Source: Butyricimonas paravirosa
GTDB lineage: Bacteria > Bacteroidota > Bacteroidia > Bacteroidales > Marinifilaceae
Length of the DNA: 64,000 nucleotides
Assembly: GCF_032878955.1 (NCBI RefSeq)
Contig: NZ_CP043839.1
Coordinates: 1,178,001-1,242,000, forward strand
Reading direction: 5' to 3'
Shown: positions 26,468 through 35,405 of the stretch, piece by piece
Position numbering within the stretch: position 1 is the first letter of the stretch
Layout of the letters: each line of letters opens with the position of its first letter
Translations under genes and position numbers: made by a program
The notes under the pieces: generated by a model
The model's database searches: none
The model's input: the letters and a program-made list of their open reading frames with translations, nothing else
Told to the model about the DNA's origin: nothing

Positions 26468-27643
26468 ATGCCACTAAATCCCGAAATATCCCGTTTCATC
26501 CGGGAGCATCTGGACGACAATCCGGATCAGTTACTATGGAAGAAAAACGAGTACCCGGATGATCGTGTCGTGTTGGCCGTGGAACAAATTCAGGCCCGGG
26601 AGAATATCAAGGAGAAACTTCCCTCGTGGTATGCCTGCCGGGACATCTTCTACCCGTCCAGACTATCCACCGAACAATGCTCATCCGAGACAACTGCTCC
26701 CTACAAGGCTCGACTCGCCACGGGTAACTCCCTCTGCGACCTCACGGGTGGCTTGGGCGTCGACACGTACTTCTTTTCCCGGCAAATAGATAAAGTGACA
26801 TACGTGGAGCGCTATGAATCGTACTGCGAGGCTGCTCGTTCCAATTTCCTAGCACTGGGAGCGACCAACATCGAGGTCATTCACGCTGATGCGACAACCG
26901 TGGTCAACCAAGTTATTGCCGACACGTACTACGTTGATCCCGCCCGCCGGACGACCGATAACAAGCGAGTGTTCGCCCTGACCGATTATGCCCCGAACGT
27001 ACTGGAAATCAAGGAAACACTTTTACAACAAGGTCAACGCCTGATCATCAAAATCTCCCCCATGGCCGACCTTTCCGCAGTCCTGCAACTCCTACCCGAA
27101 ACCACCGATGTGCATGTGGTTTCCGTCCGCAACGAATGCAAGGAACTTTTATTCGTGCTGGCTAAAACCCCGACAAATCAAGCGGTGAACATTCACACCG
27201 TGAATTTTGCTACCGACACGGAGCAATACTTTTCCTTTCTCTTGGAAGAGGAGAAGGACGCACAACCTCGCTACACGAGTCATATCGGCTCCTACCTTTA
27301 TGAACCGAATAGTTCCGTCCTCAAAAGCGGAGCCTTTAAACTCGTTGCCAACCGTTACGGGCTGGAGAAACTCCACCCTCACAGCCACCTCTACACCTCG
27401 GATCATCTTGTTGCAGATTTCCCCGGTCGTGCATTTCAAGTTAAAGAAATACTGGACTTTTCAAGTAAACTGCTTAAACAGATTTCCCGCACCATCCCCA
27501 AAGCAAACATCACTACCCGCAACTTTAAACTATCTGTCAACGAACTCCGCACCCGAAGCAAGATAAAAGACGGCGGCACCACCTACCTTTTTGCCACCAC
27601 CCTCAATGACGGGCGAGCCGTAATCGTGAGGACAGAAAAATGA
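26468..27643 (+). CDS. Class I SAM-dependent methyltransferase (THUMP-like C-terminus)
   Basis: A ~391-aa protein with a Rossmann SAM-binding core: motif I DLTGGLGVDTYFFSR, motif II VERYESYCEAARSN, and the catalytic-region DPARRTTDNKRVF. The C-terminal part (about 300-391; PKANITTRNFKLSVNELRTRSKIKDGG) matches the THUMP-like domain of this family, suggesting an RNA substrate. The reading frame opens at 26441 inside the kinase gene; the ATG at 26468, 23 nt after the kinase stop, fits the family start. Confidence 0.87.
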   Translation: MPLNPEISRFIREHLDDNPDQLLWKKNEYPDDRVVLAVEQIQARENIKEKLPSWYACRDIFYPSRLSTEQCSSETTAPYKARLATGNSLCDLTGGLGVDTYFFSRQIDKVTYVERYESYCEAARSNFLALGATNIEVIHADATTVVNQVIADTYYVDPARRTTDNKRVFALTDYAPNVLEIKETLLQQGQRLIIKISPMADLSAVLQLLPETTDVHVVSVRNECKELLFVLAKTPTNQAVNIHTVNFATDTEQYFSFLLEEEKDAQPRYTSHIGSYLYEPNSSVLKSGAFKLVANRYGLEKLHPHSHLYTSDHLVADFPGRAFQVKEILDFSSKLLKQISRTIPKANITTRNFKLSVNELRTRSKIKDGGTTYLFATTLNDGRAVIVRTEK

Positions 27644-27705
27644 AGTTAGTATGAATCTTTTCGCTTGTTTCTCCCGTATAGTGCAGAAAACTAAACAGGA
27701 CCAAC

Positions 27706-28905
27706 ATGAAAATACAAACCGGCCATGGCATGATCACGCTCACGGCACTCCTTGCCATCTATTCCATATCGATGGTAACTTCATTACCCGGCTTGGCCAT
27801 CTCGCCGATTCTCGGTGATCTCAAGAACATTTTCAAGGATGCTAGCGACTTGGAACTGCAAATGCTCGAATCGCTCCCGTCGTTTATCATTGTCCCCTTC
27901 ATCTTGCTGGCAGGACGATTATCTTTAAGGATTAACAAAAAAAGAATCCTTATCATCGGGTTATCAATATTCTTCGGGTGCAGCGTGATTTACCCTTTCA
28001 GTAATTCCCTGTGGCTGCTACTGGTAGTCAGCGCCCTCTTGGGCGTCGGGGCCGGGATGATCATCCCGTTTTCCACGGGACTTATCGCTGACAACTTCAC
28101 GAAACGTTACAGGACCCGCCAATTAGGTATCGCCTCGTCGATCACCAACATCACGCTGGTTCTCGCCACCTTTCTTGCTGGCGTTCTCGCCGACATCAAC
28201 TGGCATTACGCATTCCTCGTGTACTGCCTGTCGGGGATCTCGCTGTTGTTCGCTTTTAAACTGAACTCTGCCCCTCCGGCAACACCGCAAAAAGCCCAAC
28301 CTACAAATGATACTCCCGTATCGGCAAGCCACAACTGGCCGGTAGCGCTCATGTTTCTCTATTACTTTATCACGTTTATCGTGCTGACAGTCCCCTTTAA
28401 CCTGTCGATCTACATGGAAACGTTGAAATTCAAGGACCCAGACATTTCCGGCTCGTATATTTCCGTCTTTTTCCTCGCCATGACAATTCCCGGACTTTTT
28501 ATCAACAACATCATCGGATGGTTGCGCGGTTACACGAACGTGTGCTCCTCCGCGGCCATCGCCCTCGGTTTCGTGCTTTTCCTCGTGAAAGGCGGGCCGG
28601 TACTGCTAACCATCGGTGTCATCCTTATCGGGTTGGGGTACGGGTGTATGCAACCCATCATATACGACAAAACATCCACGAGTACGGCCGAATCACACGC
28701 GACATTCGCACTGGCACTGGTAATGGCCATGAATTATATGGCAATTATCACCTACCCTTTTATTCTCGAAATTTTACAGGGAATATTCTCCACGGATGCC
28801 TCCTATTTCCCGTTTTTACTCAGCACGATACTGGCCGGGATATTTGCCGTGTTCACCTATTTTAAACGAAATACGAGTACTTTGGGAATACAAATTCAAC
28901 GTTAA
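27706..28905 (+). CDS. MFS transporter
   Basis: A 399-aa membrane protein with 12 predicted helices in two halves joined by a polar loop (APPATPQKAQPTNDTPVS). The loop after helix 2 has GRLSLRINKKRILI, the MFS motif A region, and LLGVGAGMIIPFSTGLIADN is typical of helix 4. Drug-efflux-like members look similar; the substrate is not known. Followed by a hairpin terminator. Confidence 0.9.
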   Translation: MKIQTGHGMITLTALLAIYSISMVTSLPGLAISPILGDLKNIFKDASDLELQMLESLPSFIIVPFILLAGRLSLRINKKRILIIGLSIFFGCSVIYPFSNSLWLLLVVSALLGVGAGMIIPFSTGLIADNFTKRYRTRQLGIASSITNITLVLATFLAGVLADINWHYAFLVYCLSGISLLFAFKLNSAPPATPQKAQPTNDTPVSASHNWPVALMFLYYFITFIVLTVPFNLSIYMETLKFKDPDISGSYISVFFLAMTIPGLFINNIIGWLRGYTNVCSSAAIALGFVLFLVKGGPVLLTIGVILIGLGYGCMQPIIYDKTSTSTAESHATFALALVMAMNYMAIITYPFILEILQGIFSTDASYFPFLLSTILAGIFAVFTYFKRNTSTLGIQIQR

Positions 28906-28909
28906 ATAT

Positions 28910-28938
28910 GGCGCGAGAAAGAACCTTCTCGCCTTTTC
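28910..28938 (+). terminator. Terminator of the MFS transporter gene
   Basis: GGCGCGAGAA and TTCTCGCC form a hairpin directly followed by TTTTCTC. It begins a few nucleotides after the stop at 28905. Confidence 0.6.
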
Positions 28939-29021
28939 TCCCGTATTTACCCCATGCAAACAAGACAGATATAACTAACCAAAATTTCTAGATTATAAAT
29001 TCTAAACTAAATTAATTCAAG

Positions 29022-30551
29022 ATGACAACAAATTCAAACACAAAAGGGACCGCGATGAAACTCGGCGTGATAACCCTCGCGATTATGAATGTCGCGGCGG
29101 TTGTGAGTCTTCGTGGCCTACCGGCAGAAGCCGTTTATGGGTTGAGTTCTGCATTCTACTATTTATTCGCGGCCATTGTATTCCTGGTTCCCACGGCTCT
29201 CGTGGCAGCCGAATTAGCCGCCATGTTCGCCCAGAAAGAGGGTGGAGTTTTCCGTTGGGTAGGTGAGGCGTACGGAAAACGTTTCGGTTTCCTAGCAATA
29301 TTCCTGCAATGGATCGAGAGTACGATCTGGTACCCGACGGTTCTGACATTCGGGGCCGTATCCATCGCGTACATCGGCTTGAACACCTCCGAAGATGCCC
29401 TGCTGGCATCCAACAAAATCTTCACGCTGGTTACCGTACTGGCTATTTACTGGGTAGCAACCTTTATCTCGCTGAAAGGACTGGGATGGGTAGGTAAAGT
29501 TTCCAAGATCGGGGCCATGGTCGGGACGATTATTCCCGCCGGGCTTCTGATCGTTTTCGGTATTATTTACATTTCCACGGGCGGGCATAATAACATGGAC
29601 ATGAGCCAAGGTTTCTTCCCCGACTTGACCAAGTTTGACAACCTCGTGCTAGCCTCGGGGATCTTCCTTTTCTACGCCGGAATGGAGATGATGGGTATTC
29701 ACGTGATGGACGTGAAGGAACCTGCATCGAAGAACTACCCGAAAGCGATCTTTATCGGTGCCGGGATTACCGTGGTTATCTTCGTGCTGGGTACGTTCGC
29801 ACTGGGTTTGATTATTCCTGCAAAAGACATTAACCTGACACAAAGTTTGCTTGTCGGGTTCGACGGGTATCTCAAATACCTGCATATCAGCTGGGCCTCC
29901 CCGGTAATAGCCATCGCCTTGATGTTCGGTGTGCTTGCCGGAGTGCTTACTTGGGTTGCGGGTCCGTCAAAAGGTATTTTCACCGTGGGTAAAGCCGGTT
30001 ACTTGCCCCCATTCTTCCAGAAAACAAACAAGATCGGTGTTCAAAAGAACATCCTGTTCGTACAAGGAGGAGTTGTTACGATCCTGGCATTATTGTTCGT
30101 GGTTATGCCTTCCGTGCAGTCGTTCTACCAGATCTTGTCGCAGTTGACCGTCTTGTTGTACTTGATTATGTACCTGTTGATGTTCTCCGGTGCTATCGTG
30201 TTGCGCTACAAGATGAAGAAAGCAAATCGACCGTTCGCTATCGGCCGAAAAAGTAACATCGGGATATGGATCATCGCCGGACTGGGATTCTGCGGAGCCT
30301 TGCTGGCTTTCGTGTTGAGTTTCATCCCGCCTTCACAGATCAACGTGGGTAGTAATACCGTCTGGTTTGCCGTGCTGATTATCGGGTGCGTCGTGGTTGT
30401 TGCCACTCCGTTCATCATCTACTCCTTGCGTAAACCGTCATGGAAAGACCCGAAAGCTGAAATCGCCCCGTTCCACTGGGAAGAACAACCGGTTGCCCCG
30501 GCTACTTCTACGACTTCAACTAGCCCGGCCACTCCGGATGCTAAAAAATAA
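29022..30551 (+). CDS. gadC: Glutamate:GABA antiporter GadC
   Basis: A 509-aa APC-superfamily antiporter with 12 helices. It shows the GadC traits: N-terminal LGVITLAIMNVAAVVSLRGLP, the helix-1 unwound region, EGGVFRWVGEAYGKRFGFLAIF, AGMEMMGIHVMDVKEPASKNYPKAIF and a C-terminal soluble tail (EQPVAPATSTTS) that may serve as the pH plug. It exchanges external glutamate for internal GABA and so consumes protons together with GadB. It lies on the plus strand 5 kb from gadB (minus), next to glsA and the K+ channel. Confidence 0.93.
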   Translation: MTTNSNTKGTAMKLGVITLAIMNVAAVVSLRGLPAEAVYGLSSAFYYLFAAIVFLVPTALVAAELAAMFAQKEGGVFRWVGEAYGKRFGFLAIFLQWIESTIWYPTVLTFGAVSIAYIGLNTSEDALLASNKIFTLVTVLAIYWVATFISLKGLGWVGKVSKIGAMVGTIIPAGLLIVFGIIYISTGGHNNMDMSQGFFPDLTKFDNLVLASGIFLFYAGMEMMGIHVMDVKEPASKNYPKAIFIGAGITVVIFVLGTFALGLIIPAKDINLTQSLLVGFDGYLKYLHISWASPVIAIALMFGVLAGVLTWVAGPSKGIFTVGKAGYLPPFFQKTNKIGVQKNILFVQGGVVTILALLFVVMPSVQSFYQILSQLTVLLYLIMYLLMFSGAIVLRYKMKKANRPFAIGRKSNIGIWIIAGLGFCGALLAFVLSFIPPSQINVGSNTVWFAVLIIGCVVVVATPFIIYSLRKPSWKDPKAEIAPFHWEEQPVAPATSTTSTSPATPDAKK

Positions 30552-30559
30552 ATACGTAA

Positions 30560-30830
30560 AGAGGGTGTCCAAAAAGTCATTTTATTTCAAAAAACTCCTC
30601 CGTCACTTCGTGCCACCTCCTCTATAAACAGAGGAGGAGCTGGTGACTCTTCCCGAAGACAGGGAGTATTTCAACTCTCCCTCTGTTTATAGAGGGAAAT
30701 CGGCGAGTAAGCGAGAACAGACAGAGAGTTTACTCGTTGTCTGTCGAGCGAGAGCCGATTCGAGACTGCTTGCAGGCTCAATACCCCGAAGGGGGGAGGG
30801 AGTTTGAGAAATGACTTTTTGAACAGCCCC
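30560..30830. repeat. MITE-like element, core A with extra inner hairpins
   Basis: Termini GAGGGTGTCCAAAAAGTCAT and ATGACTTTTTGAACAGCCCC are inverted repeats. The core has AACTCCTCCGTCACTTCGTG, paired arms CTCCTCTATAAACAGAGGAG and CTCCCTCTGTTTATAGAGGG, plus an additional segment (GACAGAGAGTTTACTCGTTGTCTGTC region) absent from other copies. It lies between gadC and glsA and fills the whole 326-bp gap between those genes. Confidence 0.85.
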
Positions 30831-30877
30831 TTCCATTCTAAACTCTAAATTTTAAATTCCAAACTATAATCACAGGT

Positions 30878-31843
30878 ATGAAAAAAACAATTACAAGCAA
30901 TGACCTCAAGAATTTAGTGAACGAGGCTCATGCACAAGTGAAGGATTTGAAGGGTGGGAAAAACGCAAATTATATTCCATTCCTGGACAAAATTGATTCT
31001 AATTTATTCGGTATATCCGTTTGTCTCCCGTCGGGAGAAGTTATCGAGGCCGGAGACACGAATTACGTTTTCGGTATCGAATCCGTCTCCAAAGTGTACA
31101 CCGCAATTCTAGTCTTACGCCAGTACGGGGCGCAAGCCGTATTGGACAAAATCGGGGCGGATGCCACGGGATTGCCGTTTAACTCGATCATGGCAATTCT
31201 ACTGGAAAATGATCACCCGAGTACTCCGCTCGTGAACGCCGGGGCCATCAGTGCCGACAGTATGGTGAAACCCGTGGGTAACAGTGAGGCCAAATGGAAG
31301 GCAATCACCGACAACATGCGGGAATTAAGCGGTAGCGATCTGAAGTTACTGGATGAACTCTATAAATCGGAATCCGAAACGAACTTCAATAACCGTTCTA
31401 TCGCGTGGTTATTGAAAAATTTCAACCGGATTTACGATGACCCGGATATGTCGCTGGACCTATACACCCGGCAATGCTCGATGGGTGTAACGGCAAAACA
31501 ATTATCCATCGCCGCCTGCACGATTGCCAATAACGGTTTGAATCCCGTGACAAAACAACAGGTATTCGACCCGTCGTTATCTCCTAAAATCACCTCCCTG
31601 ATCGCAACCGTGGGATTCTACGAACACACGGGAGACTGGTTGTACACCAGTGGCGTTCCCGCTAAATCGGGAGTTGGTGGCGGTGTACTCGGGGTTGTTC
31701 CCGGACTGTTCGGTATCGCCGCTTTCGCCCCCCCACTGGACGAGGCCGGAAACTCGGTGAAAGCACAGGCTGCCATCAAGTATATCGCACAGAAATTAAA
31801 CGTGAATGTCTTCGGGGGAGATCACGTGGAAGTAATCAATTAG
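30878..31843 (+). CDS. glsA: Glutaminase A
   Basis: A 321-aa glutaminase of the serine-dependent beta-lactamase-like fold, converting glutamine to glutamate and ammonia. Hallmarks are the SxxK motif S69-V-S-K72 (FGIESVSKVY), NAGAISADSMV (with conserved N and A), YTRQCSMGVTAKQLSIAACT and KSGVGGGVLGVVPG. The released NH3 neutralizes protons directly and supplies glutamate for GadB, so it belongs to the acid-resistance set. Length matches the family. Confidence 0.95.
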   Translation: MKKTITSNDLKNLVNEAHAQVKDLKGGKNANYIPFLDKIDSNLFGISVCLPSGEVIEAGDTNYVFGIESVSKVYTAILVLRQYGAQAVLDKIGADATGLPFNSIMAILLENDHPSTPLVNAGAISADSMVKPVGNSEAKWKAITDNMRELSGSDLKLLDELYKSESETNFNNRSIAWLLKNFNRIYDDPDMSLDLYTRQCSMGVTAKQLSIAACTIANNGLNPVTKQQVFDPSLSPKITSLIATVGFYEHTGDWLYTSGVPAKSGVGGGVLGVVPGLFGIAAFAPPLDEAGNSVKAQAAIKYIAQKLNVNVFGGDHVEVIN

Positions 31844-32005
31844 TTTATAAAGTTTATAAGGTTCATAAAGTTTATAAAGTAGTGGATCCCTGCGGGGCGT
31901 TTTGTCAACGGCAGCTTGTGCTGCCGTTAAAACACGGTCCGAAGGACACCCGTCACTTTATGAACCTTATAAACCTTATGAACTTTATAAACTTATAAAC
32001 CCATT
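31844..32005. repeat. Complex inverted repeat of ATAAAGTTTAT-type units
   Basis: The left arm has TTTATAAAGTTTATAAGGTT and CATAAAGTTTATAAAG; the right arm has CTTTATGAACCTTATAAACC and TTATGAACTTTATAAACTTA, forming a long imperfect inverted repeat made of 9-12 nt direct subrepeats. In the middle CGGCAGC TTGT GCTGCCG forms a GC hairpin. It fills the gap between glsA and the channel gene. Confidence 0.75.
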
Positions 32006-32009
32006 TTCT

Positions 32010-32705
32010 ATGAAAAGAAGTAAAGTTTTCGAGCAAATACTCAACGGGCTTGTATTGTTGGGTAGTTTGGCAATTATTATTGTTGCCTCTATCGAGTTAC
32101 TGGACGGGAATAACGCTCTCAGCGAGGCTTTCATATTGAAATTCCATCTCTGGGTGTGCGGGCTTTTTCTGGCAGACTTTTTCGTTCGGTGGTACACGGA
32201 TGGATGGACCGGGCGTTTTTTCAACCATAACTTGTTTTTCCTGCTGGTCTCGATTCCTTACCTTAATATCGTGTACGGTTTATCAACCACCATATCCCAT
32301 TCCACGTGGCTAATCCTGCGGTTAATCCCGCTGGCACGAGGCATTTACGGGGTATCACTCATCGTGAGTTGGATGACACGCAGCCGGATCACCAATTTGT
32401 TTGCCACGTACCTGACGATTCTTTTCACGACGATCTATTTTTGCAGCATCATTTTCTACTACATGGAACACGGTGTTAACCCTCCCGTGAAAACATACTG
32501 GGACGCTTTCGACTGGGCGCTAATGAACGTCACCACGGTCGGGTCGAATATTTTCGGGGTCACGAAGATCGGGCAAATCCTTGCCGTCATTCTCGCCGCC
32601 GCGGGTATGATTTTCTTCCCGATATTCACCGCTTACGTCACGACAATATTCCAGCGAAAAAGAAAAGAAACGAACGGCACGGCCGATGAACAAACGGCTC
32701 TTTAG
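32010..32705 (+). CDS. K+ channel-like ion channel with atypical filter
   Basis: A ~231-aa voltage-gated-channel-like membrane protein. It has about four to five helices (LNGLVLLGSLAIIIVASIEL; FHLWVCGLFLADFFVRW; HNLFFLLVSIPYLNIV; NLFATYLTILFTTIYFCSIIFYY), then a pore loop with the filter sequence TTVGSN followed by the last helix. Canonical K+ channels have TVGYG. The frame opens at 31902, but the ATG at 32010 after the repeat is the plausible start (MKRSKVFEQIL). Such a channel gene is repeatedly found beside gad/gls genes in Bacteroides, probably for charge balance. Confidence 0.85.
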   Translation: MKRSKVFEQILNGLVLLGSLAIIIVASIELLDGNNALSEAFILKFHLWVCGLFLADFFVRWYTDGWTGRFFNHNLFFLLVSIPYLNIVYGLSTTISHSTWLILRLIPLARGIYGVSLIVSWMTRSRITNLFATYLTILFTTIYFCSIIFYYMEHGVNPPVKTYWDAFDWALMNVTTVGSNIFGVTKIGQILAVILAAAGMIFFPIFTAYVTTIFQRKRKETNGTADEQTAL

Positions 32706-32908
32706 ACTAACGGCTTGTGCCGTTTTTTATAATTTTCGATGCGGATCTCTCTTTCTTCTTCAGATAAACTGACCGGGAATTCGAAAGTCGTGCGCCCGCT
32801 AATAGTGACATACTCAACCTCACCAACTCTTTTTCTATGTTCTTTCAACGCGTTCTCCGCCTGTTGAGCCTGCGATAATCTTTCAAAATGGTTCGTGTTC
32901 TTTTTCAT
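32702..32908 (-). CDS. Hypothetical 68-aa charged protein
   Basis: A small, strongly charged protein (SQAQQAENALKEHRKRVGEV; then VTISGRTTFEFPVSLSEEER) with no family I can name. Its start lies 10 nt after the stop of the cold-shock gene on the same strand, implying co-transcription. It ends with a 4-nt overlap with the convergent channel gene. Probably real because of its position and good charge pattern. Confidence 0.65.
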   Translation of the reverse strand: MKKNTNHFERLSQAQQAENALKEHRKRVGEVEYVTISGRTTFEFPVSLSEEEREIRIENYKKRHKPLV

Positions 32909-32918
32909 GTGAATTGAT

Positions 32919-33374
32919 TTATACTGCCAATTGATTATTTATTGTACAAATATTTACGGCATTCATTCCCCGTTTCCCTCGTTCCAAATCAAACGTCACT
33001 ATATCATTCTCCACGATATCAACAAGGACATTATTGACATGAAAAAAGTATTTATCCGTCCCTACCAGATTCTTGATAAAGCCATACCCTTTCTGCGTGT
33101 CAAAATACTCCACCCGACCTTTCAAAATGGCGGGAGCTTCCTGCCTGGGGATTGAAATTTGTATATCCTCTTGCACGATTTTTTCCTCATCATGCCGCTC
33201 TTCGGGCGGTGTCGAGGTAATCATGCCATGTTCATCAACATAAGCGATCATGTCATCGAAACTGGTCGCTTTACCGGATTGTTTTCTCTCTTCCTTCCGG
33301 TTTTGTTTTGCCTGTCTTCGGGCTTGTTTTTTCTTCTCGTTTTCTTTTTTACCAAATGTAGTAGGTTTTGCCAT
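32919..33374 (-). CDS. Cold-shock-domain protein with Lys/Arg-rich N-terminus
   Basis: A ~151-aa protein. The N-terminal 45 residues are extremely basic (KKENEKKKQARRQAKQNRKE), then a linker, and the C-terminal 65 residues form a cold-shock OB-fold with RNP1-like KGYGFIKN and RNP2-like KYFFHVNN. It should bind single-stranded RNA or DNA. The frame opens at 33401; the ATG at 33374 (MAKPTTFGKK) is the expected start. It heads a two-gene unit with the 68-aa ORF. Confidence 0.87.
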   Translation of the reverse strand: MAKPTTFGKKENEKKKQARRQAKQNRKEERKQSGKATSFDDMIAYVDEHGMITSTPPEERHDEEKIVQEDIQISIPRQEAPAILKGRVEYFDTQKGYGFIKNLVGTDKYFFHVNNVLVDIVENDIVTFDLERGKRGMNAVNICTINNQLAV

Positions 33375-33811
33375 GCAATTTATTTTAATTAATAATATCA
33401 TTTACTTCTAGTGTCCTTACAGATAGGATGGGTATAAATAGTCAAACTTCCGGCCATGATTAAAAAAACGGGACACAGAAATTCAATTCATTCGTTTTAA
33501 AATGACAAATTAGAGATAGGGAGAATTAAAGGAGAAACCTGATTAACTTGTAAAAACGTTCCGATCAATAATATTCGAAATTCTAATTGAAACAAAGATA
33601 ACACAATTTACCGGAAAAACAAGCTTTATTTCCCGATTATCGCCCTGCCATCACTTTAGACATCGAGCAAACAGCCCCGTGTTGCCCTTCCCCCGCAAAC
33701 CGTCTCCTTAACAGTTTTCCTTCTCCACCACTTCTTCACCTGTGTACACGTGTTGAGAGACAGCCTGTTAACACCTTTAAAACTGTTAACATAAAAGAAT
33801 CATCAAGCAAC
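33375..33811. other. Gene-free region upstream of the cold-shock gene
   Basis: About 440 bp, AT-rich near the cold-shock gene and with no ORF, RNA gene or strong promoter consensus that I can support. It may hold a long 5' UTR for the cold-shock mRNA. Confidence 0.4.
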
Positions 33812-33841
33812 AGAAAAAGAGGACCGCCAAGGCGATCCTCT
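33812..33841 (-). terminator. Rho-independent terminator of gadB
   Basis: On the minus strand AGAGGATCGCC pairs with GGCGGTCCTCT and is followed by TTTTCTG. It starts 29 nt after the gadB stop. Confidence 0.8.
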
Positions 33842-33870
33842 ATATAGTAAATAGTTGACAAACAGTATGT

Positions 33871-35268
33871 TTATCTGGAATGATTAAAACCTCTCGGTTT
33901 CTGTGGTTCTTTCTTCGCCCACATCAGAGCGCTATTTGTCGGCTCTTTCAGAGCATCCAACTGGTTCACGCAACGTTTGATGTCCTCCATCAACAGATCG
34001 GCCAAATCAAACCCGGTGCCCTGTCGAACAACAACACGCATGATTATCACGCCCTCCATCGCTTTCGGCATCGTGTAAGCAGGCACTTGCCATCCTTCCA
34101 CGTGCAGCGCATCCGACAAGTCGTACAAAGTCCATTTCCGGTTTGGATCATCTTTCAATTTCCAGATGAACAACGGGTTCGGCATATCATTACTGAAGAA
34201 CTCGAAAATACCCATCTTTTTCAATTGCTCTTTCAGGTAGAGACAAACGTTCAGGCAATTTTGCTGTACTTTCTTGTACCCTTCCTTACCCAAGCGCATG
34301 AATTGGTAATACTGGGCCAATACCTGGTTACCCGGACGAGAGAAGTTGATGGAAATACTCGGGATATTAGCTCCCAGATAATTCACGGCAAAGTTCATTT
34401 CCTCGGGCAAATATTGCTTGTCTTTCCAAACCACCCAGCCCACACCGGGATATACCAGACCGAACTTGTGACCTGAAGTACTGATGGAAAGTACCCATTT
34501 CAAACGGAAATCCCAGATCGTTTCAGGATCGATGAACGGGTGGATAAACCCACCGGTAGCGGCGTCCACGTGGATACAAATCTCCCAGCCTTTCTCGGTG
34601 TTCAACTTGTCGAGCGCGTCGTTAATCTCCTTCACGTTATCATTCAACCCGGTAATCGTCACTCCTTGAATCGGCACCACGCAAATGGTGTTCTCGTCGC
34701 AAGCCTTAATCACGTCCTGCGGGTCAAGCGTGATCTTCTCCGCCGTCACGGGAATCATACGCATCTCGACATCCCAGTAGATAGCGAATTTCTCCCAAAC
34801 CACCTGCATACAGGTCGAGATGATGAAATTCGGTTTATCGATAGGAAGACCTTTTGCCTTACGTCTCTTCTGCCAGCGTTTCAAGGCGGCAATACCACCC
34901 AGCATACAAGCCTCGGAAGAACCCACGGTACTCGTACCCGTGCAATACGGTTTCTCCGGTGAATTCCACAACTTGGCAAGGATATTCACGCATCGACGCT
35001 CGATCTCCGCCGTTTGCGGGTACTCCGTCTTGTCGATCATGTTCTTATCCATGTTCTCGGTCATCACTTTTCTAGCGTAATCATCCATCCATGTAGTCAC
35101 GAAAGTCGCCAGATTCAAACGTGAATTACCATCCAACATGGCCTCGTCATGCACGATTTGATAGGCAACTTCGCCCGGCATCATACCCTCTGGCATCTCG
35201 TATTTCGGTGCCACCCGGGCCTCTTCATCCGTCCCAAAAACCGGTGTGATAGGATTTTCTGTCTTCAT
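33871..35268 (-). CDS. gadB: Glutamate decarboxylase GadB
   Basis: A 465-aa PLP-dependent decarboxylase turning glutamate plus a proton into GABA and CO2. The PLP lysine is K268 in STSGHKFG. Other family motifs are TGTSTVGSSEACMLGG, HVDAATGGFIHPFIDP and NYLGANIPSISINFSRPG, with C-terminal FNHSR; the C-terminal His is typical of the pH-switch tail of GadB. It is transcribed opposite to gadC/glsA and has its own terminator. Confidence 0.97.
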   Translation of the reverse strand: MKTENPITPVFGTDEEARVAPKYEMPEGMMPGEVAYQIVHDEAMLDGNSRLNLATFVTTWMDDYARKVMTENMDKNMIDKTEYPQTAEIERRCVNILAKLWNSPEKPYCTGTSTVGSSEACMLGGIAALKRWQKRRKAKGLPIDKPNFIISTCMQVVWEKFAIYWDVEMRMIPVTAEKITLDPQDVIKACDENTICVVPIQGVTITGLNDNVKEINDALDKLNTEKGWEICIHVDAATGGFIHPFIDPETIWDFRLKWVLSISTSGHKFGLVYPGVGWVVWKDKQYLPEEMNFAVNYLGANIPSISINFSRPGNQVLAQYYQFMRLGKEGYKKVQQNCLNVCLYLKEQLKKMGIFEFFSNDMPNPLFIWKLKDDPNRKWTLYDLSDALHVEGWQVPAYTMPKAMEGVIIMRVVVRQGTGFDLADLLMEDIKRCVNQLDALKEPTNSALMWAKKEPQKPRGFNHSR

Positions 35269-35405
35269 AATTAATTAGTTTAGTTTATTTAGAAAATTTT
35301 TAAAGGGCGTGTCTGTCAAGACACTCGTGAATAATTACGATGCCGCGGGACGAAAGTTTCAACCTCCCGCCACATTTAACAACCCTTGTACTTTGCTGAC
35401 ATCAC

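Noticed and set aside
30560..30830. Riboswitch or other structured RNA after gadC
   Set aside because: The same hairpins recur with inverted terminal repeats beside unrelated genes on both strands, which fits a mobile repeat better.
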